Source of the DNA: Caulobacter sp. 17J80-11
Lineage (GTDB): Bacteria > Pseudomonadota > Alphaproteobacteria > Caulobacterales > Caulobacteraceae
Assembly (NCBI RefSeq): GCF_014349105.1
Contig: NZ_JACSJI010000009.1
Coordinates: forward strand, 62,001 to 126,000
Length of the DNA: 64,000 bases
Direction: 5' to 3'
Shown: positions 21,323 to 29,051 of the stretch, piece after piece
Layout of the letters: the number at the start of each line of letters is the position of its first letter
How positions within the stretch are numbered: position 1 is the first letter of the stretch
Notes under the pieces: model-generated
Seen by the model: the letters and a program-made list of their open reading frames with translations, nothing else
Told to the model about the DNA's origin: nothing
Databases searched by the model: none
Program-made: the position numbers and the translations under genes

Positions 21323-21811
21323 TTAGTGCGTGTAGTGCGTGTACCTCAGAGCCCCGCGGGCGTCGTCCGTGGGGCTCTTTGCATGCCAGTGCCCCTTCAG
21401 CATGGCGTAGACCGAGCCCAGGACCGCGCCGTAGACCACGTGCAGCGCCAGGTTCACCACCGGCGCCCAGAAGCCGAAGCCGATCCCGAAGAAGCCGGCC
21501 GGGGTCAGCGGCAGCACGATCAGCTGCATCACCAGCCATAGCGCCACGGCGAACAGAACGCCCTTGGTGATCGCCGTCGCGCCGGGGATCTTGAGGGCCA
21601 GCAGGCCGAACAGCCCGCCCCAGATCACCGAGCCGATGAACAGGTGGACGACCCACCCCACCGCCGCCGGCGCATGGATGAAGCCGCTGAGCAGGGCTAT
21701 CAGGTCGACCTTGGGGAACAGGCCGAGCAGGTCTTTGAGGATCATCAGGGCCGAGAGCGCCAGGGTCGCGACAAACCCCGCCGCCACGCCCTTGCCGATG
21801 TCGCCTTTCAT
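21323..21811 (-). CDS. DUF6789-like membrane protein
   Basis: A 162-residue membrane protein with four hydrophobic segments (GVAAGFVATLALSALMI, WVVHLFIGSVIWGGLFGLLAL, LFAVALWLVMQLIVL, APVVNLALHVVYGAVLGSVYAML). The layout and the FVATLALSALMILKDLLG start resemble the DUF6789 family; function unknown. The C-terminal YTHYTH comes from a duplicated GTGCGTGTA at 21326-21342. It is convergent with atpF, 13 bases away, so the atp terminator lies inside its 3' end. Confidence 0.75.
   Translation of the reverse strand: MKGDIGKGVAAGFVATLALSALMILKDLLGLFPKVDLIALLSGFIHAPAAVGWVVHLFIGSVIWGGLFGLLALKIPGATAITKGVLFAVALWLVMQLIVLPLTPAGFFGIGFGFWAPVVNLALHVVYGAVLGSVYAMLKGHWHAKSPTDDARGALRYTHYTH
21348..21380 (+). terminator. 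Terminator hairpin of the F0 operon
   Basis: AGAGCCCCGCGG (21348-21359) pairs with CCGTGGGGCTCT (21367-21378) with one G-U pair and a 7-base loop, followed by a short T-run. It overlaps the C-terminal codons of the convergent gene. Confidence 0.6.
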
Positions 21812-21865
21812 TGCAAGTCGCCTCTGTTTGAGGACCCCCGACCTGCGCGACGCCGACTCTACGCC

Positions 21866-21894
21866 AAAAGCCCCCGCGGTAGAACCGCGGGGGC
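21866..21894 (-). terminator. Rho-independent terminator
   Basis: A perfect 10-bp stem GCCCCCGCGG/CCGCGGGGGC (21870-21879, 21885-21894) with a 5-base loop; on the minus strand it is followed by TTTT. It lies 40 bases beyond the stop of the gene ending at 21935. Confidence 0.8.
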
Positions 21895-21934
21895 CGGTCG
21901 GCTGGATTAAGGATTCTTCAGGCGGGCGAAAGGC

Positions 21935-22366
21935 TTAGCTGCGGGTGCGCTCGCCCCGGCGGCGGCGCTTCCAGCGCACCACGTTGCGGCGCGTGCGGGC
22001 CAGGAAGCGCGCGTCGCGGTTCAACAGCAGGCGCTCGGTGCGTAGGGTCTGCTGCCACATCACCGGGGCGACCTCCGGCTCGCGGCGCATCAGGCGGCGG
22101 ATCGGATAGACCCAGTTCGGACGGGCGTGCTGGAGCTTGATGAACTTGCGCTTGGCCCAGATCGAATTGCGCAGGATCAGCATCATGCCGACCACCGCGA
22201 TCGGCAGGCCGAAGGGCCCGGGCAGCGGCGCGATGGCGAAGCCCAGCACCATGATCCCCGCGCCCAGCAGCATGACCAGGAAGCGCATCAGCCGGCGCAA
22301 GCCCTCCGCCAGCGTGTCGTGTCGCTCGCGCTCCCGGCCGTTGTCGCTGATGAGGCCAAACGTCAT
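21935..22366 (-). CDS. PGPGW-like small transmembrane protein
   Basis: A 143-residue protein. Two adjacent membrane helices (LMRFLVMLLGAGIMVLGFAIA and PFGLPIAVVGMMLIL) are joined by PLPGPFGLP, which resembles the PGPGW family of putative transmembrane proteins. The C-terminal half is strongly basic (FLARTRRNVVRWKRRRRGERTRS) and probably cytosolic. ATG at 22366 is chosen because the upstream open frame to 22591 has no conserved look. Function unknown; a weak EcfG-type element lies far upstream. Confidence 0.65.
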   Translation of the reverse strand: MTFGLISDNGRERERHDTLAEGLRRLMRFLVMLLGAGIMVLGFAIAPLPGPFGLPIAVVGMMLILRNSIWAKRKFIKLQHARPNWVYPIRRLMRREPEVAPVMWQQTLRTERLLLNRDARFLARTRRNVVRWKRRRRGERTRS

Positions 22367-22650
22367 CGCCTGCAGCAAGCTCGTCTCCGAAGGTCGGTCA
22401 GGCCCCCAGAACGCCCGAGCGGCCGCGAGGTGGCGCCCCGCATATGTGGAACGCCATGCTCCCAGGGAAGGAGCACGCCGCCCAGTTACGAAGATTTCAC
22501 GGGCGGGATTGTGGCCGGCGGCGGGTGATTTCGAGGACGCCGCTCCCGCCGCCTGGAGCCGCGCCGTCGTTCGAACGCCTGGAGCACGCATCGCTCAGTC
22601 TCCGTCACACCGACGGAAACGCCGGCTTTCCCTAGAGATGGAAGCCGCTG

Positions 22651-22676
22651 AACCCCGCCGGTAGACGCCCGGTTCC
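22651..22676 (-). promoter_or_regulatory. Weak EcfG-type promoter candidate, minus strand
   Basis: On the minus strand GGAAC (22672-22676) is followed after 17 bases by GGTT (22651-22654). Spacing fits, but the first -10 base is G and the start codon of the nearest gene is about 280 bases away, so support is weak. Confidence 0.3.
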
Positions 22677-22759
22677 GCCTTCAGCGTTCCTCCCAAGGAA
22701 CGCCGGCCGGCGCTCACGCGAACGCGAGCCCGCAGCGCCAGGAAGGCGCCGGGGCGCTA

Positions 22760-22784
22760 GGAACCCCGCGACAATCAAGGTGTT
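22760..22784 (+). promoter_or_regulatory. EcfG-type general stress promoter upstream of DUF2382 gene
   Basis: GGAAC at 22760-22764, a 16-base spacer, then TGTT (22781-22784), matching GGAAC-N16-(C)GTT except for the first -10 base. The ATG of the DUF2382 gene is 48 bases downstream, the right distance for a short leader. DUF2382 and YflT-like proteins are frequent EcfG targets. Confidence 0.65.
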
Positions 22785-22831
22785 CGCTTAGATGTCCCCA
22801 CTACTGTGACCCGCACGCAAGGTCGGCCCCG

Positions 22832-24094
22832 ATGTCCGCCAAGGACGATCCAGGCGAACTGATCCTGCCTCTCGTGGAGGAGCGCGTGGTGGTGACCAAA
22901 CGCACGGTGGAGACCGGGCGGGTGCGCGTGCGCACGCGCGTGCGCACGCGTGACGTGAACATAGAAGCGGATCTGGCGCGCGAGGACGTCGAGGTCGAGC
23001 GGGTGCCGGTCGGTCGCGACGTCGATCAGCCGCCGCAGGTCCGCATGGAAGGCGACGTGCTCATCGTGCCCGTCGTCGAAGAGGTCGTGGTCGTGGAGAA
23101 GCGGCTGCGCCTGAAAGAGGAGATCCGCATCCGCCGCCGCCGGAGCGTCGAGCATACGGTCACCCCGGTGACGCTGCGCCGGACCGAAGCGGAGATCGAA
23201 CGACGGGGAAAACCGGACGAGCCGTCCGGAAGCGCTGAGGAGTACCCCATGAACCGAACCGTCACCGCCTTCTTCGACACGCGCCAGCACGCCGAAGAGG
23301 CCAAGGCGCGCCTCGCCGCAGTCGGCGTGCGCGTCGAAGAGATCACCATCACCGACCAGAGCATGGCCCGCGGCGACCCGAGCCATCACAACAGCTTCTT
23401 CGGGACGCTGAAGGACTTCTTCGTGCCCGAGGCCGACCGCCAGACCTATGCGGAAGGCCTGCGCCGAGGCGGGGCCCTGCTCAGCGCCCAGGTGGACGAC
23501 ACCCGCGCGGACACCGCCATCCGGGCGCTGGAGGACACCCGGGCGGTCGACATCGACCAGCGGCGCGAGGAGTGGATGAAGGCCGGCTGGCAGGGCCGTG
23601 ACGAGCTGAAGGCCGGCGAGGAGCGGGCCATTCCGATCGTCGAGGAGCGGCTGGTGGTCGGCAAGCGGGAGGTCGAGCGCGGCCACGCGCGCGTGCGCTC
23701 CTACATCGTCACCACGCCGGTGCACGAGCACGTCGACCTGCGCGAGGAACGCGTGCGTCTCGAACGGCGCGCGGCCGACCGTCCGGCCGGCGAGGAGCTC
23801 TTCCGCGAACGCGAGATCGAAGCGCGCGAAATGGGCGAGGAAGCCGTCGTCGGCAAGGAAGCCCGGGTCCGCGAGGAACTGGTGCTTCGCAAGGAGGCCG
23901 AGATGCGCGGCGAGGACATCGACGACAGCGTCCGCCACACCGAGGTCGACGTCGAGGACGACTTCGGCCTGCGCGAGCGGGCGAGCTTCCGGGCCGAGGA
24001 AGGCCTGGAGCGTCGCGAGGAGACCGACGCCGAGCGCCGCCGCCGCCAGCGCGAGGACCGGATCTCGCCGGACGAGCCGCGCCCGCGCCGCTGA
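22832..24094 (+). CDS. Stress protein: DUF2382 - YflT-like - DUF2382
   Basis: A 420-residue, highly charged cytosolic protein with three modules. Residues 1-130 are a DUF2382-like domain (LPLVEERVVVTKRTVETGRV, then VLIVPVVEEVVVVEKRLRLKEE). Residues 140-235 resemble the general-stress YflT/17M domain (TVTAFFDTRQHAEEAKARL). Residues 255-400 are a second DUF2382 region (IPIVEERLVVGKREVERGHARV). Such proteins are linked to general stress responses; biochemical role unknown. A strong internal ribosome-binding site and ATG at 23249 restart translation at the YflT module, so this may be two cistrons fused in frame. An EcfG-type promoter lies 48 bases upstream. Confidence 0.85.
   Translation: MSAKDDPGELILPLVEERVVVTKRTVETGRVRVRTRVRTRDVNIEADLAREDVEVERVPVGRDVDQPPQVRMEGDVLIVPVVEEVVVVEKRLRLKEEIRIRRRRSVEHTVTPVTLRRTEAEIERRGKPDEPSGSAEEYPMNRTVTAFFDTRQHAEEAKARLAAVGVRVEEITITDQSMARGDPSHHNSFFGTLKDFFVPEADRQTYAEGLRRGGALLSAQVDDTRADTAIRALEDTRAVDIDQRREEWMKAGWQGRDELKAGEERAIPIVEERLVVGKREVERGHARVRSYIVTTPVHEHVDLREERVRLERRAADRPAGEELFREREIEAREMGEEAVVGKEARVREELVLRKEAEMRGEDIDDSVRHTEVDVEDDFGLRERASFRAEEGLERREETDAERRRRQREDRISPDEPRPRR
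23237..23251 (+). promoter_or_regulatory. Internal ribosome-binding site and ATG within the DUF2382 gene
   Basis: GAGGAG at 23237-23242, a six-base spacer and ATG at 23249-23251 sit exactly at the boundary between the first DUF2382 module and the YflT-like module, in the same reading frame. A 281-residue second product is likely in addition to the full-length protein. Confidence 0.6.
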
Positions 24095-24113
24095 CCAGAG
24101 CGCAAACTGAAAA

Positions 24114-24139
24114 GGGGCCGCCCTTCGGCGGCCCCTTCC
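24114..24139. terminator. Bidirectional terminator
   Basis: GGGGCCGCC (24114-24122) pairs with GGCGGCCCC (24127-24135) across CTTC, with A-run before and T-containing tract after. It separates the convergent DUF2382 gene and gcvPB. A second small hairpin (TTCCGGC/GCCGGAA) follows at 24142-24159. Confidence 0.8.
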
Positions 24140-24164
24140 CTGTTCCGGCGTGAGCCGGAAAGCC

Positions 24165-25730
24165 TTACTCGGCGGCCAGGTTGGCCCCCGGCTCGGATGT
24201 CCAGCGCAGCTTCGGCTGGCGGGCCGCGCGGGTCTCGTCCAGGCGACGCAGCGGGGCGTAGAACGGCGCGCCCTTGAAGCGTTCGGTGTCGCCGCCCTTG
24301 GCCGCGCCGGCGAGCGCCAGCAGGGCGTCGCAGAAGCGGTCCAGCTCGAACTTGGACTCGGTCTCGGTCGGCTCGATCAGCATCGCGCCGTGGACGACCA
24401 GCGGGAAGTACATGGTCATGGGGTGGAAGCCCTCGTCGATCATCGCCTTGGCGAAGTCGAGCGTGGTCACCCCGGTGCCTTCCAGCCAGCTGTCGTCGAA
24501 CAGGGCTTCGTGCATGCACGGGCCTTCCGGGAAGGCCGGGCTCATGACGCCCTGCAGGCGGGCCTTGATGTAGTTGGCGTTGAGGACGGCGTCCTCGGCC
24601 ACCTGCTTCAGGCCGTCCGCACCGTGGCTCATCATGTAGCTGAGCGCGCGGACGTACATGCCCATCTGGCCGTGGAAGGCGCACATGCGCCCGAAGGCGT
24701 CCGCAGCTTCGGCTTCCTCGAACTCGACCAGCTTGTAGCCGTCAGCGCCCGACACCACCCAGGGCGCCGGCGCGAAGGGCGCCAGGGCCTCGGACAGCAC
24801 CACCGGACCGGCGCCCGGCCCGCCCCCGCCGTGCGGCGTGGAGAAGGTCTTGTGCAGGTTGATGTGCATGGCGTCGACGCCCAGGTCGCCCGGGCGCACC
24901 CGGCCGACGATGGCGTTGAAGTTGGCGCCGTCGCAGTAGAAGTACGCGCCCGCGGCGTGGGCCAGGCGCGAGATCTCCATGATGTCGCGCTCGAACAGGC
25001 CGCAGGTGTTCGGGTTGGTCACCATGATGGCGGCCACGTCCGGCCCCAGCTTGGCTTCCAGGTCCTTCAGGTCGACGCGGCCGTCCTCGGTCTGGGCGAT
25101 CTCGCGCACCGAATAGCCCACGAAGGCGGCGGTGGCGGGGTTGGTGCCGTGGGCCGAGGTCGGGACCAGCACGACGCGGCGGGCGGTGTCGCCCTTGGCG
25201 TCGTGGGCGGCGTGGATGGCCAGCAGGCCGCACAGCTCGCCGTTGGCGCCGGCCTTCGGCGACAGGGCCACCGCCGGCATGCCGGTCAGGGTCTTCAGCC
25301 AGTGGGCCAGGCGGTCCATCAGCTCGATCGCGCCCTGCACGGTCGACTGCGGCTGCAGCGGGTGCACGTCCGAGAAGCCCGGCAGGCGGGCCATCTTCTC
25401 GTTCAGGCGCGGGTTGTGCTTCATGGTGCACGAGCCCAGCGGATACAGCGCCAGGTCGATGGCGTGGTTCTTCTGGCTCAGGCGCACGAAGTGGCGCATG
25501 GCCTCCGGCTCCGACAGGCCCGGCAGGCCGATCGGGTCCTTGCGGACCAGGTCGCCCAGGTCCGAGGCGTCCAGCGCCGGGGCGGGCAGATCGACGCCCG
25601 TCTTGTCCCAGCCGCCCAGTTCGAAGATCAGCGCTTCGTCCTGCAGCAGGCCGCGGCCGCCCGTGAGGGTGGCGGGGCGGGTTTCGGTGGTGGAACCTTC
25701 AGGCCGCGTGGGGCGGCCGACATTGACCAT
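24165..25730 (-). CDS. gcvPB: Glycine dehydrogenase (decarboxylating) subunit 2
   Basis: A 521-residue P-protein subunit 2, the PLP-bearing half of the two-subunit glycine decarboxylase. The PLP lysine lies in NLHKTFSTPHGGGGPG, with the upstream DGANFNAIVG and NPNTCGLFE segments typical of the family. With subunit 1 it decarboxylates glycine and passes the aminomethyl group to lipoylated GcvH. ATG at 25730 follows the gcvPA stop after two bases; the frame is open far upstream but that part is a shadow. It ends the gcv operon. Confidence 0.96.
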   Translation of the reverse strand: MVNVGRPTRPEGSTTETRPATLTGGRGLLQDEALIFELGGWDKTGVDLPAPALDASDLGDLVRKDPIGLPGLSEPEAMRHFVRLSQKNHAIDLALYPLGSCTMKHNPRLNEKMARLPGFSDVHPLQPQSTVQGAIELMDRLAHWLKTLTGMPAVALSPKAGANGELCGLLAIHAAHDAKGDTARRVVLVPTSAHGTNPATAAFVGYSVREIAQTEDGRVDLKDLEAKLGPDVAAIMVTNPNTCGLFERDIMEISRLAHAAGAYFYCDGANFNAIVGRVRPGDLGVDAMHINLHKTFSTPHGGGGPGAGPVVLSEALAPFAPAPWVVSGADGYKLVEFEEAEAADAFGRMCAFHGQMGMYVRALSYMMSHGADGLKQVAEDAVLNANYIKARLQGVMSPAFPEGPCMHEALFDDSWLEGTGVTTLDFAKAMIDEGFHPMTMYFPLVVHGAMLIEPTETESKFELDRFCDALLALAGAAKGGDTERFKGAPFYAPLRRLDETRAARQPKLRWTSEPGANLAAE

Positions 25731-25732
25731 GC

Positions 25733-27076
25733 TCACGACAGCACCTCGGCCAGCTTCGACTTGAACTCGTTGATGTCGGCGTCGGTCGTGACCTCGGTGG
25801 CCGTGACCAGCAGCACGTCGTCCAGACCCGCCTTCGGGTCGAGGCGCGAGAACGGAACCCCGCCCAGCACGCCCTTCTTCGCCAGGGCCTCGACCACGCC
25901 GGCGGCGGGCTTGGGCAAGCGAACCGCGAACTCGTTGAAGAAGCGCGGGGTCAGCACCTCGACGCCCTTCACCGAGGACAGGGCGTCCTTCAGCTTGCGG
26001 GCGTTGGCGTGGTTGATCGCCGCCACCTGCCGCAGGCCCTTCTCGCCGAGGAGGGACATGTGGATGGTGAAGGCCAGCGAGCACAGGCCCGAGTTGGTGC
26101 AGATGTTCGAGGTCGCCTTGTCGCGGCGGATGTGCTGCTCGCGGGTCGACAGGGTCAGCACGAAGCCGCGGCGGCCTTCGGCGTCGACGGTCTCGCCGCA
26201 GAGGCGGCCCGGCATCTGGCGGGTCAGCTTCTCCTTGGCGGCGAACAGGCCGACGTAGGGACCGCCGAAGTTCAGGGCGTTGCCGATCGACTGGCCCTCG
26301 GCCGCGACGATGTCGGCGCCCATGGAGCCCGGGTCCTTCAGCAGGCCCAGCGACATCACCTCGGTGACGACCACGATCACCAGGGCGCCGGCGGCGTGGG
26401 CCGCTTCGGCGATCTTGGTGACGTCGGTGGCGGTGCCGAACACGTTCGGGGTCTGGACGACCACGCAGGCGGTGTCGGCGTCGATGGCGGCGATCACGTC
26501 GGCCTCGGCGTCGACCTTGGCGCCCAAGGTGACGGTCTCGATGCCCACGGCGTGCGCCAGGGTCTCGGTGGTGCCGGCGTAGTGCGGGTGCAGGCCCGGC
26601 GACAGCACCGCCTTCTTGCGGCGGGTGACGCGGGCGGCCATCAGCACGGCTTCGCCGGTGGCGGTCGAGCCGTCGTACATGGAGGCGTTGGCCACATCCA
26701 TGCCGGTCAGGTTGGCGACCTGGGTCTGGAACTCGAACAGGACCTGCAGCGTGCCCTGCGCGATTTCCGGCTGGTAGGGCGTGTAGCTGGTCAGGAATTC
26801 CGACCGTTGGATGATGTGATCCACGGTGGCCGGCACGTGGTGCTTGTAGGCGCCGGCGCCGCAGAAGAACGGCACGGAGCCCGCGGCGGTGTTCTTGGCG
26901 GCCAGGGCGGCGAGCTCGCGCTCGACTTCCAGTTCGCCGGCGTGGGCCGGCAGGTCGACCGTGCCCGAACGACGCGCCGCGGCCGGCACGTCGACGAACA
27001 GGTCGTCGATCGACTTCGCGCCGATCACGTCGAGCATCTGGGCCCGATCGTCGGCGCTGAGGGGGAGGTAACGCAT
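25733..27076 (-). CDS. gcvPA: Glycine dehydrogenase (decarboxylating) subunit 1
   Basis: A 447-residue P-protein subunit 1. N-terminal [15 protein letters not shown], then [39 protein letters not shown] and [19 protein letters not shown] are characteristic. It carries no PLP lysine of its own and works as a heterotetramer with GcvPB. The 96-base gap back to gcvH contains a GC-rich hairpin-forming stretch but no T-run, and the genes are likely one transcript. Confidence 0.96.
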   Translation of the reverse strand: MRYLPLSADDRAQMLDVIGAKSIDDLFVDVPAAARRSGTVDLPAHAGELEVERELAALAAKNTAAGSVPFFCGAGAYKHHVPATVDHIIQRSEFLTSYTPYQPEIAQGTLQVLFEFQTQVANLTGMDVANASMYDGSTATGEAVLMAARVTRRKKAVLSPGLHPHYAGTTETLAHAVGIETVTLGAKVDAEADVIAAIDADTACVVVQTPNVFGTATDVTKIAEAAHAAGALVIVVVTEVMSLGLLKDPGSMGADIVAAEGQSIGNALNFGGPYVGLFAAKEKLTRQMPGRLCGETVDAEGRRGFVLTLSTREQHIRRDKATSNICTNSGLCSLAFTIHMSLLGEKGLRQVAAINHANARKLKDALSSVKGVEVLTPRFFNEFAVRLPKPAAGVVEALAKKGVLGGVPFSRLDPKAGLDDVLLVTATEVTTDADINEFKSKLAEVLS

Positions 27077-27172
27077 GAGGAGGTCCCTGAAACGCCGTCG
27101 TCCCCGCCCCGCCTCAGGCCTCGCGCGGTCGCGCGGAGCCCCGAGGCGGGACGAGGACGGACGGGTCTGGAA

Positions 27173-27538
27173 TTAGAGCGAGGCCAGGTAGGCGTCGTAG
27201 GCGGCGCGGTCCATCAGGGCGTCCACGTCGGCGACGTCGGCGACGCGGATCTTGGCGAACCAGCCCGAGCCTTCCGGATCGGCGTTGACGGTTTCCGGCG
27301 CGGCCGACAGGGCGGCGTTGCCCTCGACCACTTCACCGGCGACCGGAGCGTAGACGTCCGAAGCCGCCTTCACGCTCTCGACGACGGCGAAGCTGTCGCC
27401 CTTCGACAGGGCCTTGCCGGCGTCCGGCACTTCCACGAACACCACGTCGCCCAGCGCGTCGGCGGCGTACTTGGTGATGCCCACGGTCGCCACGTCGCCG
27501 TCGACGGAGACCCACTCGTGATCCTTGGTGAAACGCAT
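27173..27538 (-). CDS. gcvH: Glycine cleavage system H protein
   Basis: A 121-residue H protein that shuttles the aminomethyl group between P and T proteins on a lipoyl arm. The lipoylated lysine is Lys57 in [19 protein letters not shown], and the KDHEWV start and FAKIRVAD end are typical. It starts 12 bases after the gcvT stop. Confidence 0.97.
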   Translation of the reverse strand: MRFTKDHEWVSVDGDVATVGITKYAADALGDVVFVEVPDAGKALSKGDSFAVVESVKAASDVYAPVAGEVVEGNAALSAAPETVNADPEGSGWFAKIRVADVADVDALMDRAAYDAYLASL

Positions 27539-27550
27539 GATTGAGACCCC

Positions 27551-28669
27551 TCAGGCCGTGGCGGTTTTGCGGAAGTAGCGTTGAGCGACGAAAGGCGTGG
27601 CGACCACTTCGGCCGCCTGCGACTTGCCGCGCACGATGACGTTCAGGCGAGTGCCGAGCGCCGACAGCGACGGCGGCACGTAGCCCATGGCGATGTTGCG
27701 GCCCAGCGTCGGCGACGGGCCGCCGCTGGTGACCTTGCCGACGACCTTGCCTTCGGCGTCGGCGATCTCGGCGCCTTCACGGGCCGGCGCGCCTTCCAGC
27801 ACGGACAGGCCGACGCGCACTCGCGAAGCCGCGCCGCCCAGCTCGGCCATGATGCGCTCCGCGCCCTTGAAATCGCGGGCTTCCTTGCGGCGCTTGGACA
27901 GGGCGAAGGTCAGGGCCGCCTCGACCGGCGAGGTGGTCTCGTCGGCGTCGTGACCGTACAGCGGCAGGCCGGCTTCCAGGCGCAGGCTGTCGCGCGCGCC
28001 CAGGCCGATGGCCTTCACGCGGGCGTCGGCCAGCAGGGCGTTCCAGGCGGCTTCCGCCTTGTCGGCCGGGATGGAGATCTCGTAGCCGTCTTCGCCGGTG
28101 TAGCCCGAGCGCGAGACGAAGCACTTGGCGCCGAACAGCTCGAACACGCCGCATTCCATGAAGCCCAGCTCGGCCAGCTTCGGCTCGTGCTGGACCATGA
28201 CGTCCACGGCCTCGGGGCCCTGGATGGCCAGCAGGGCGCGGTCTTCCAGGCGCTCCAGGCTGGTCTCGGCCCCCAGCTCGCGCTCGATCAGGGCGAAGTC
28301 GGCGTCCTTGCAGGCGGCGTTGACCACCACGTACAGGCCGTCGCCGTCCGGGCGGCCGGCCATCAGGTCGTCGAGGATGCCGCCTTCCGCCGACAGCAGC
28401 ACGGAGTAGCGCTGCTTGCCTTCCTTCAGGCCGATGTAGTCGCCCGGCACCAGCTTCTCGAAGCTGGCCAGCGGCGCGGCGCCGCGCAGCTTGGCCTGCC
28501 CCATGTGCGAGACGTCGAACAGGCCGGCGTGCTCGCGGGTCCAGCGGTGCTCCGCCAGCACGCCCTCGTACTGCACCGGCATCTCGTAGCCGGCGAACGG
28601 CACCATGCGCGCGCCCAGCGCCACGTGGGCGGCGTAAAGCGGCGTGCGTTTCATTGTTGCTTCGGTCAT
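27551..28669 (-). CDS. gcvT: Glycine cleavage system T protein (aminomethyltransferase)
   Basis: A 372-residue T protein transferring the methylene group to tetrahydrofolate. RTPLYAAHVALGARMVPFAGYEMPVQY, LFDVSHMGQ and the tetrahydrofolate-binding region around SGYTGEDGYEI are clear. GGAAGG five bases upstream supports ATG at 28669 over a second ATG five codons in. First gene of the gcvT-gcvH-gcvPA-gcvPB operon, directly behind a tandem glycine riboswitch. Confidence 0.96.
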   Translation of the reverse strand: MTEATMKRTPLYAAHVALGARMVPFAGYEMPVQYEGVLAEHRWTREHAGLFDVSHMGQAKLRGAAPLASFEKLVPGDYIGLKEGKQRYSVLLSAEGGILDDLMAGRPDGDGLYVVVNAACKDADFALIERELGAETSLERLEDRALLAIQGPEAVDVMVQHEPKLAELGFMECGVFELFGAKCFVSRSGYTGEDGYEISIPADKAEAAWNALLADARVKAIGLGARDSLRLEAGLPLYGHDADETTSPVEAALTFALSKRRKEARDFKGAERIMAELGGAASRVRVGLSVLEGAPAREGAEIADAEGKVVGKVTSGGPSPTLGRNIAMGYVPPSLSALGTRLNVIVRGKSQAAEVVATPFVAQRYFRKTATA

Positions 28670-28709
28670 CGGCCCTTCCAGTAGACGCGCGGACGGTCCT
28701 CGCCCGTCG

Positions 28710-28901
28710 ATGCGCCCCCGCTGTCCTGACGGCCTGAGAGATTCCGAGCGACGGGTCGCCCTTGCTCCTTCGGCGAGGCCGCTCGCACGGCCTGCTTTCC
28801 AGCGTGTCTACCGGCCCCCGCGGTCCTTTGGGCCTGAGCGTTTCCGGGGCGGTTGCGCCTTCGGCGTCGACCTTCCGAAGACGGCCGAACTCTCCCGCGG
28901 G
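28710..28901 (-). promoter_or_regulatory. Tandem glycine riboswitch
   Basis: Read on the minus strand, two glycine-aptamer cores lie in series. Aptamer 1 opens with CGGGAGAG near 28895, has CGCCGAAGGCGCAA and ends with GCTCAGGCCCAAAGGAC-type sequence near 28815. Aptamer 2 has CGCCGAAGGAGCAAG, then CTCTCAGGCCGTCAGGACAG ending near 28718. Both carry the GCCGAAGG-x-GCAA and CTCAGGC...GGAC signatures of the class. It lies 40 bases before gcvT. Glycine would be expected to turn the operon on; whether at transcription or translation is not visible. Confidence 0.92.
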
Positions 28902-28969
28902 AGTCGGCGCGGAAACTGTGCGAGGCCCCCTTGGGAGTCAAGCGCGACGCAGGCGCGCAAAGCTTGGCG

Positions 28970-28995
28970 GGAACAAAGCTCGGCCGTCAGGCGTT
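28970..28995 (+). promoter_or_regulatory. EcfG-type general stress promoter upstream of outer-membrane protein
   Basis: GGAAC (28970-28974), 17-base spacer, CGTT (28992-28995): a full match to GGAAC-N16/17-CGTT. The predicted start point leaves a leader of about 50 bases before the ATG at 29052. Confidence 0.65.
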
Positions 28996-29051
28996 CAAGC
29001 GCCACGGGTCGGGGCGTTTTTCCCAAGTGCAATTTCTGGGGGGAGGATCCC

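Larger units (their letters stand above)
22367..22831. other. 465-base divergent intergenic region
   Basis: No convincing gene is seen here. It holds a GTTCC-tcccaa-GGAAC palindrome (22686-22701) and two EcfG-type promoter candidates, one per strand. Open frames in it are short shadows without ribosome-binding sites. The sequence near 22443-22520 is less GC-skewed than the flanking genes, but no element could be named. Confidence 0.6.

Noticed and set aside
22444-22664. Short plus-strand frames in the 22.4-22.8 kb gap
   Set aside because: No ribosome-binding sites and no sensible protein sequence; the region is better explained as promoters.
22917-22960. GTGCGC/GCGCAC tandem inverted repeats inside the DUF2382 gene
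   Set aside because: They encode the VRVRTRVRTR strand of the protein; codon-level repetition explains them without a regulatory element.
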